Positions 57,960 through 64,000 of a stretch of 64,000 nucleotides of DNA are shown here, in pieces; the first letter of the stretch is position 1, and each line of letters starts with the position of its first letter. Made by a program: the position numbers and the translations under genes. Below the pieces are notes generated by a model. The model was not told the DNA's origin. It made no database searches and saw nothing but the letters and a program-made list of their open reading frames with translations. Source of the stretch: Macrostomum hystrix (lineage: Eukaryota > Platyhelminthes > Macrostomidae); contig CATNEN010000029.1 of NCBI GenBank assembly GCA_950097015.1, positions 8,420,001 through 8,484,000 on the forward strand, given 5' to 3'.

Positions 57960-59410
57960 ATCCTTTTTTCATTCACAGAATCCAGTTCCTTCATTCACAG
58001 AATCCATTTCCTTCATTCACAGAATCCAGTTCCTTCATTCACAGAATCCAGTTCCTTCATTCACAGAATCCAGTTCCTTCATTCACAGAATCCAGTTCCT
58101 TCATTCACAGAATCCAGTTCCTTCATTCACAGAATCCAGTTCGTTCATTCACAGAATCTAGTTCCTTCATTCACAGAATCCAGTTCCTTCATTCACAGAA
58201 TCTAGTTCCTTCATTCACAGAATCTAGTTCCTTCATTCACAGAATCAAGTTCCATCATTCACAGAATCTAGTTCCTTCATTCACAGAATCTAGTTCCATC
58301 ATTCACAGAATCTAGTTCCTTCATTCACAGAATCAATTTCCTTCATTCACAGAATCTAGTTCCTTCATTCACAGAATCCATTTCCTTCATTCACAGAATC
58401 TAGTTCCTTCATTCACAGAATCTAGTTCCTTCATTCACAGAATCCATTTCCTTCATTCACAGAATCTAGTTCCTTCATTCACAGAATCTAGTTCCTTCAT
58501 TCACAGAATCAAGTTCCATCATTCACAGAATCTAGTTCCTTCATTCACAGAATCCATTTCCTTCATTCACAGAATCTAGTTCCTTCATTCACAGAATCAA
58601 TTTCCTTCATTCACAGAATCTAGTTCCTTCATTCACAGAATCCATTTCCTTCATTCACAGAATCTAGTTCCTTCATTCACAGAATCTAGTTCCTTCATTC
58701 ACAGAATCTAGTTCCTTCATTCACAGAATCCATTTCCTTCATTCACAGAATCTAGTTCCTTCATTCACAGAATCTAGTTCCTTCATTCACAGAATCAAGT
58801 TCCATCATTCACAGAATCTAGTTCCTTCATTCACAGAATCAAGTTCCATCATTCACAGAATCTAGTTCCTTCATTCACAGAATCAATTTCCTTCATTCAC
58901 AGAATCTAGTTCCTTCATTCACAGAATCCATTTCCTTCATTCACAGAATCTAGTTCCTTCATTCACAGAATCAATTTCCTTCATTCACAGAATCCATTTC
59001 CTTCATTCACAGAATCTAGTTCCTTCATTCACAGAATCCATTTCCTTCATTCACAGAATCAAGTTCCATCATTCACAGAATCTAGTTCCTTCATTCACAG
59101 AATCAAGTTCCATCATTCACAGAATCAAGTTCCATCATTCACAGAATCAATTTCCTTCATTCACAGAATCCATTTCCTTCATTCACAGAACTAGTTCCAT
59201 CATTCACAGAATCCATTTCCTTTATTCACAGAATCCATTTCTTTCATTCACAGAATCCATTTCCTTCATTCACAGAATCAAGTTCCATCATTCACAGAAT
59301 CTAGTTCCTTCATTCACAGAATCCATTTCCTTCATTCACAGAACTAGTTCCATCATTCACAGAATCCATTTCCTTCATTCACAGAATCCATTTCCTTCAT
59401 TCACAGAACA
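57960..59410. repeat. 22-bp minisatellite
   Basis: Unit TTCCTTCATTCACAGAATCTAG with CCA, TCA and CAA variants, about 65 copies. Confidence 0.95.
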
Positions 59411-61354
59411 TATGATTACTTTATACACAATAGTTATCATCACTTATAAAAATGCTTACTATCGCACTCAAAGAAAAAATAGATTGTGAATAATGTCAGT
59501 GGCACGGTCGATTGTCAATCGGCCTGTACGCTCGTAATAAAGAATGCAAATAAAACAACAAAAATCAGATTGTTTACCCAATCAGCAGGGCCTAAATAAA
59601 ACATTCTTTGCTCCAGATTCACTGATTGATAAAGAAGTTTTGTGTCGGCAATGCTGCTTACAATATCCTATCTATACAATTACTTTTATTGTTCTGATTT
59701 AATTCTGCATTGATGGCTTGTGTGTTTGATTGTTTGCTTGACCACTTTGGATGGTTGGAGTGGAGACATAGGGCGCATAGTCCACTGACTAAACTTTACT
59801 TTGGAGAATTATCTTCCGTCTACAAATATTATTAATTATCATTCCTAGCTAACACTCAACAAACATACAAGTATAGTCACCCCTCCTATTTCTTAGTCTT
59901 GTTCCTCGGCAAGTCTTTGTTGGCATCTTAGTGCGCAAATAAACTAAATGATGATATATCCCACTGAACGATCTGCGTGGTGCGTGATTTTCTACGAATC
60001 GTACAAAAATTGCATGAATTCTCACAGAATAACAATTTCATACATATAGCTTCATCGATTCACAGGATCCAGCTTCATCTATTCGCAGGATCCAGCTTCA
60101 TCAATTACCGGAATACAGCTTCATCGATTCACAGGATCCAGCTTCATCGATTCACAGAATCCAGCTTCATCAATTACCGGAATACAGCTTCATCGATTCA
60201 CAGAATCTAGCTACATCGATTCACAGGATCCAGCTTCATCTATTCGCAGAATCCAGCTTCATCGATTCACAGAATCCAGCTTCATCTATTCGCAGAATCC
60301 AGCTTCATCGATTCACAGAATCCAGCTTCATCGATTCACAGAATCCAGCTACATCGATTCACAGGATCCAGCTTCATCTATTCGCAGAATCGAGCTTCAT
60401 CGATTCACAGAATCCAGCTTCATCGATTCACAGAATCCAGCTACATCGATTCACAGGATCCAGCTTCATCTATTCGCAGAATCGAGCTTCATCGATTCAC
60501 AGACTACAGTTCCTTATTTGATGCTAAAATAAAAGTAGTCAAAAGCCCAGTTAAACAAATTCAAAGCTAGCAGTCGCGTCTCCATGATCGGGGAAGTCAG
60601 CGGGCGGTGCAGGAAGTGGACAGGTGACTCCACGCGCGACAGTCTTGACTGTCGGCAGCAGCTGTCGCGGTGCACAATTCCACTGAGGTTTACACAGCAA
60701 TGAACAATTATATGCATTTATATTTATACAATTCCCTATCACTGACCCTCAAAAGCGAAAAGCCGAACGCCTTGGAAACAAGCATTTTAGCTTGGGGCAG
60801 CCGGGAGACAGGGTCTTAGGCTGCCAAATTCTTGGCCAAAGCCACAAAAATGGAGCAACAGGCGACTTGTGTTGCAGTTTATTTAAAAATAAACTTCTTT
60901 CGCCAGTTGGCGGAGCAAGTCAAAACTTTTTAACAAATAATTTGAAGGCCGAATTAGTCCAGGGATTGCTTGTTATCCGGCTGCGACAAACCAGGCGTTC
61001 ATAAATTTTTTTTTAACAAAATGGCTTTCACTCAGCGGGCCAGTGCACAATACGCAAGGAGGCCAATGAAGCGAGGCGGCCCCCCGAGGGTCTTCTCGGT
61101 GGCTATAGCAACCAGAACCGATAGTCAATATAGAATTCTACCAAGGGCAGTTTCAGTTTGCTATTGGCCTGCCGCGTGGACCTTTTGGCAAGGTGAGCGA
61201 CACGAATCTCCGCTGTCACTGTGCCCAAGACTTCTAAGTGAGGATTTAAAGAGGCTGATAAACTGATAATCAGCTGTTGCGCCTTGTCCGCTATAATAGA
61301 CATGACTTAACTGAGTGAGATTCGTAAGTTGACTTTAGTACAGATTTAGCCATC
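59411..61354. other. Unique spacers around the 60045 array
   Basis: A minus frame near 60551-60680 reads VKTVARGVTCPLPAPPADFP but lacks any match or splice partner. Otherwise nothing. Confidence 0.5.
60045..60505. repeat. 23-bp minisatellite related to the 57960 array
   Basis: Unit CAGCTTCATCGATTCACAGA ATC, about 20 copies. It shares ATTCACAGAATC with the previous array. Confidence 0.94.
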
Positions 61355-62115
61355 TCTCCTCTTTTACCCCGTGCCATCTCTCCTCCTTTACCACGTCCCA
61401 TCTCTCATCCTTTACCCCGTGCCATCTCTCCTCTTTTACCCCGTGTCATCTCTCATCCTTTACCCCGTGCCATCTCTCCTCCTTTACCACGTCCCATCTC
61501 TCATCCTTTACCCCGTGCCATCTCTCCTCCTTTACCACGTCCCATCTCTCATCCTTTACCCCGTGCCATCTCTCCTCTTTTACCCCGTGTCATCTCTCAT
61601 CCTTTACCCCGTGCCATCTCTCCTCTTTTACCCCGTGTCATCTCTCATCCTTTACCCCGTGCCATCTCTCCTCTTTTACCCCGTGCCATCTCTCCTCTTT
61701 TACCACATCCCATCTCTCATCCTTTACCCCTTGCCATCTCTCCTCTTTTACCCCGTGTCATCTCTCATCCTTTACCCCGTGCCATCTCTCCTCTTTTACC
61801 CCGTGTCATCTCTCATCCTTTACCCCGTGCCATCTCTCCTCTTTTACCCCGTGCCATCTCTCATCCTTTACCCCGTGCCATCTCTCCTCTTTTACCCGGT
61901 GCCATCTCTCCCATTTTAACCCGTGCCATCTCTCCTCTTTTACCCCGTTCCATCTCTCCCCTTTTAACCCGTGCCATCTCTCCTCTTGTCTCGTGCCATC
62001 TCTCCTCTTTACTCGTGCCATCTCTCCTCTTTACTCGTGCCATCTCTCCTCTTTACTCGTACCATCTCTCCTCTTTACTCGTGATATCTCTCCTCTTGTC
62101 TCGTGCCATCTCTTC
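61355..62115. repeat. 24-bp minisatellite
   Basis: Unit CATCTCTCCTCTTTTACCCC GTGC, about 33 copies, shortening to CTCTTTACTCGTGC on the right. Confidence 0.95.
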
Positions 62116-63077
62116 TCTAATGCCTTGTCATCTCTCCGGTCCCACTACCCCGTGCCATGCACCATGCCCTATCGATGCTGGCAGAAATTTGTGACTTTTA
62201 TGCTTAAAAAAACGCGGCGAATTACCTAAAAAAGGACATCGTGAGTGCAGCCCATGGGGCACACTGTTAGTTATAGTGATGTATCAGCTCGCATGTAACA
62301 GCCATTTCACTGCACTCGTTTGCCCAACAAATGGGCACCTATATTTATCATCTGGGAGCACAATAATAACAGTAATAATTAAGATATTTTAGGCCAACAC
62401 AGGGAGGCTAAAGACAAGTTACTTGACGTTCTAGGAGCACGCAGAGATTGGGCCGTGTGGGGCTGAGCAATTACGCATGTTTGAGCTGACTTTAAAACCC
62501 TCCCCTTCCAGACGGTGAGACACAGCGGGACAGGAGGTGGGAGTTGCATGCGGGATTCACCATCTGTGCCTATAGACAGTCGATGAAGCCAGGAGTTAAT
62601 AAGGCGGAGCCAGATTGGGGAAAATCACTGTGATTATAGGTAAAAAAAGCTTTCCTCCCTATCCACAAGGCTGGACTCAAGACGAGGTGTCTCGAGACTC
62701 AAGACTATATGGCGCAACTAGGGAGTCAATATGCTTAATAGCAGCAGCAGCAGCAGCAGCAGCGGCAGCAGCAGCATCCGCCCCCCAACAGAGAAGAGAT
62801 CACGCCGAACACAATAAAAATGGCGCCCAAGAAGACTCGCCATCTCAAAGCAAAGCGGAAGCAGCAGAGCTTTTGTCTATTTCACTGTCGTCGCGTGATT
62901 AATTGAGCAACAAATAGGCCAAAAAGGGAGGGAGGACCATCTATACAGACTGGCTCACGCGCGCCTCGCCGCGGCCCACTGCTTCTAGCAATTGATGAAA
63001 AATACATGGCCAGGAGGTCTGCCTGTTTTTCATCATTTATACTACCTTCAGTGCTCATTCTACAAACATGAGTGGTA
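62116..63077. other. Unique spacer before the intact SINE
   Basis: Only the CAG microsatellite; no gene recognised. Confidence 0.55.
62741..62776. repeat. (CAG)n microsatellite
   Basis: About 11 CAG/GCA triplets with one CGG interruption. Confidence 0.85.
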
Positions 63078-63089
63078 TAGCCCACTGCC

Positions 63090-63456
63090 AGGGGGTCGGT
63101 GGCAGAGCGGTTAACGCGTTTGCCACTCGCACCACAGTCCCTAAGTTCGATTCCACGGCGAGGCCACATTTATTTGGGGCGCAGCCGCGGAGAGAAGGCT
63201 TGGGGGCTTGTCGTGCAATTTACGCCCTTGAGGGCCAACCTCCAAGGCACAGTTAGAGTGTACACTGCCTGACGATGAGAAAGTCAGGGCAGATGTACAC
63301 AGCTGTGTGAGCGTGTGCCTGCGTACGGCATCTGTGTGCGTGTGTGCTCAGGAGTCAGCGAAATGGGCAGAATTGCCTCCTCGCTGGCTGCGGGTCTAGT
63401 GTCACTAAATTATGTGTCATTGCCCGCAGCCCTCCTGCAATTATTATTATTATTAT
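63090..63456 (+). mobile_element. tRNA-derived SINE, family 1, intact copy C
   Basis: The head has the pol III A box (TGGCAGAGCGG) and B box (GTTCGATTCC) of a Leu/Ser-like tRNA. A body of about 290 bp follows (GCAGCCGCGGAGAGAAGG .. CTGCCTGACGATGAGAAAG .. GCGTGTGTGCTCAGGAGTC), ending in GCAGCCCTCCTGCA and an (ATT)n tail. It is bracketed by a perfect 12-bp target duplication, TAGCCCACTGCC (63078-63089 and 63457-63468). Confidence 0.92.
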
Positions 63457-63529
63457 TAGCCCACTGCCTATAAATAGCAAAAATCATAAATTTTACACCT
63501 GACCCGATAGCACCTCACAGATAGGTAAA

Positions 63530-63590
63530 GTGGAGTCGGGAATCGAACCCCCGAACTTAAAGCACTAGGCTACAACCCCGTCTGTAAAAT
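63530..63590 (-). mobile_element. tRNA-like SINE head
   Basis: The minus strand has TTGTAGCCTAGTGCTTTAAG (A box-like) and GGGTTCGATTCCCGACTCCA (B box). The body past it is A+T-rich and I cannot define its end. It may be a diverged tRNA gene instead, but I could not fold a full cloverleaf by eye. Confidence 0.4.
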
Positions 63591-64000
63591 AAGATTCATT
63601 TGATGCGGCTTACATGCGCAAATACATCTCTACAAGCAAGAAAATCCAATGGCATCCACCCATACTACTCATCAGCTTGAAAGTAGTAAATTCTTAATTA
63701 GCAAAATCAATAAAAAGTCAAACAGAACAAATCAGCTGCATACGCGAGTAGCAAAAAATGAGAACACCGCGACGCTTGGGGACAAAAGAGAGTAAGTGAC
63801 GATCCGTTTATATTTTGCTGCTTTCTTGTCTGGGGGAGTTAACATAACAACCAGTTAAAAAAAACTGATAGAAAGTAGGGTGATAGGCCTCCTTACATAC
63901 ACAGGTGCCAAATTAGCTTTCACCGACACTACAAATAAATATTAATTAGCAAACAGGTACAGTTGCTATTAATTTGGCTTAGCAGAGAATATTGTTAACT
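63591..64000. other. A+T-rich end of window
   Basis: Nothing recognised. Confidence 0.55.

Noticed and set aside
63095-63170. Functional tRNA gene
   Set aside because: The tRNA-like head continues into the SINE body, has the ATT tail and target duplication, and recurs twice in the window.

Overview
This is animal (metazoan) nuclear DNA. Genes are split by GT..AG introns, coding islands are G+C-rich inside A+T-rich spacer, and the recognisable proteins are animal-specific (synapsin, TIMP, synaptogyrin, FoxG). I estimate by eye that about 22 kb of the 64 kb is tandem minisatellite. Three copies of one tRNA-derived SINE and pieces of a second are present. A lophotrochozoan, possibly a free-living flatworm of the Macrostomum type, would fit; I hold the species guess with low confidence.

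Layout. (1) 1-21398, minus strand: a synapsin gene. Eight exons were found by following homology and splice phase, from the domain A start (ATG at 21398) to an exon cut by the left edge of the window. (2) Inside its 13.6-kb intron 6, on the plus strand at about 6803-11871, lies a complete-looking TIMP (tissue inhibitor of metalloproteinases) core gene in five exons, with the six N-domain and six C-domain cysteines. This is the same antisense nesting of TIMP in synapsin known from vertebrates and Drosophila, and is the most interesting feature here. (3) 21399-27402: no gene recognised, two large arrays. (4) 27403-30304, minus: GCSH, the lipoyl-carrying H protein of the mitochondrial glycine cleavage system, four exons. 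(5) 31193-32309, plus: synaptogyrin, four exons, divergent from GCSH. (6) 34295-36011, minus: a 194-aa EF-hand protein resembling myosin essential light chain, three exons. (7) 37903-38910, plus: an unrecognised coiled-coil, proline-rich protein. (8) 38911-52814: almost only minisatellites. (9) 52815-54200, plus: an intronless FoxG forkhead gene. (10) 54201-64000: minisatellites and a fresh SINE insertion with a 12-bp target duplication.

Three themes run through the window. First, nearly every sizeable intron carries its own array with a private repeat unit, and several units share short cores (GAGATGAGA; TTCA(C)AGAATC). Second, three otherwise convincing genes (synapsin exon 5, GCSH exon 2, synaptogyrin exon 2/3 junction) each hold exactly one base too many, which points to consensus errors in the assembly or, less likely, to real lesions or +1 frameshifting. 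Third, three genes have a pyrimidine-rich splice acceptor shortly upstream of the ATG (60 nt or less), as expected for spliced-leader trans-splicing or short 5'UTR introns. Synapsin and synaptogyrin are both synaptic-vesicle proteins and FoxG is a forebrain transcription factor; the other genes have no obvious functional link.
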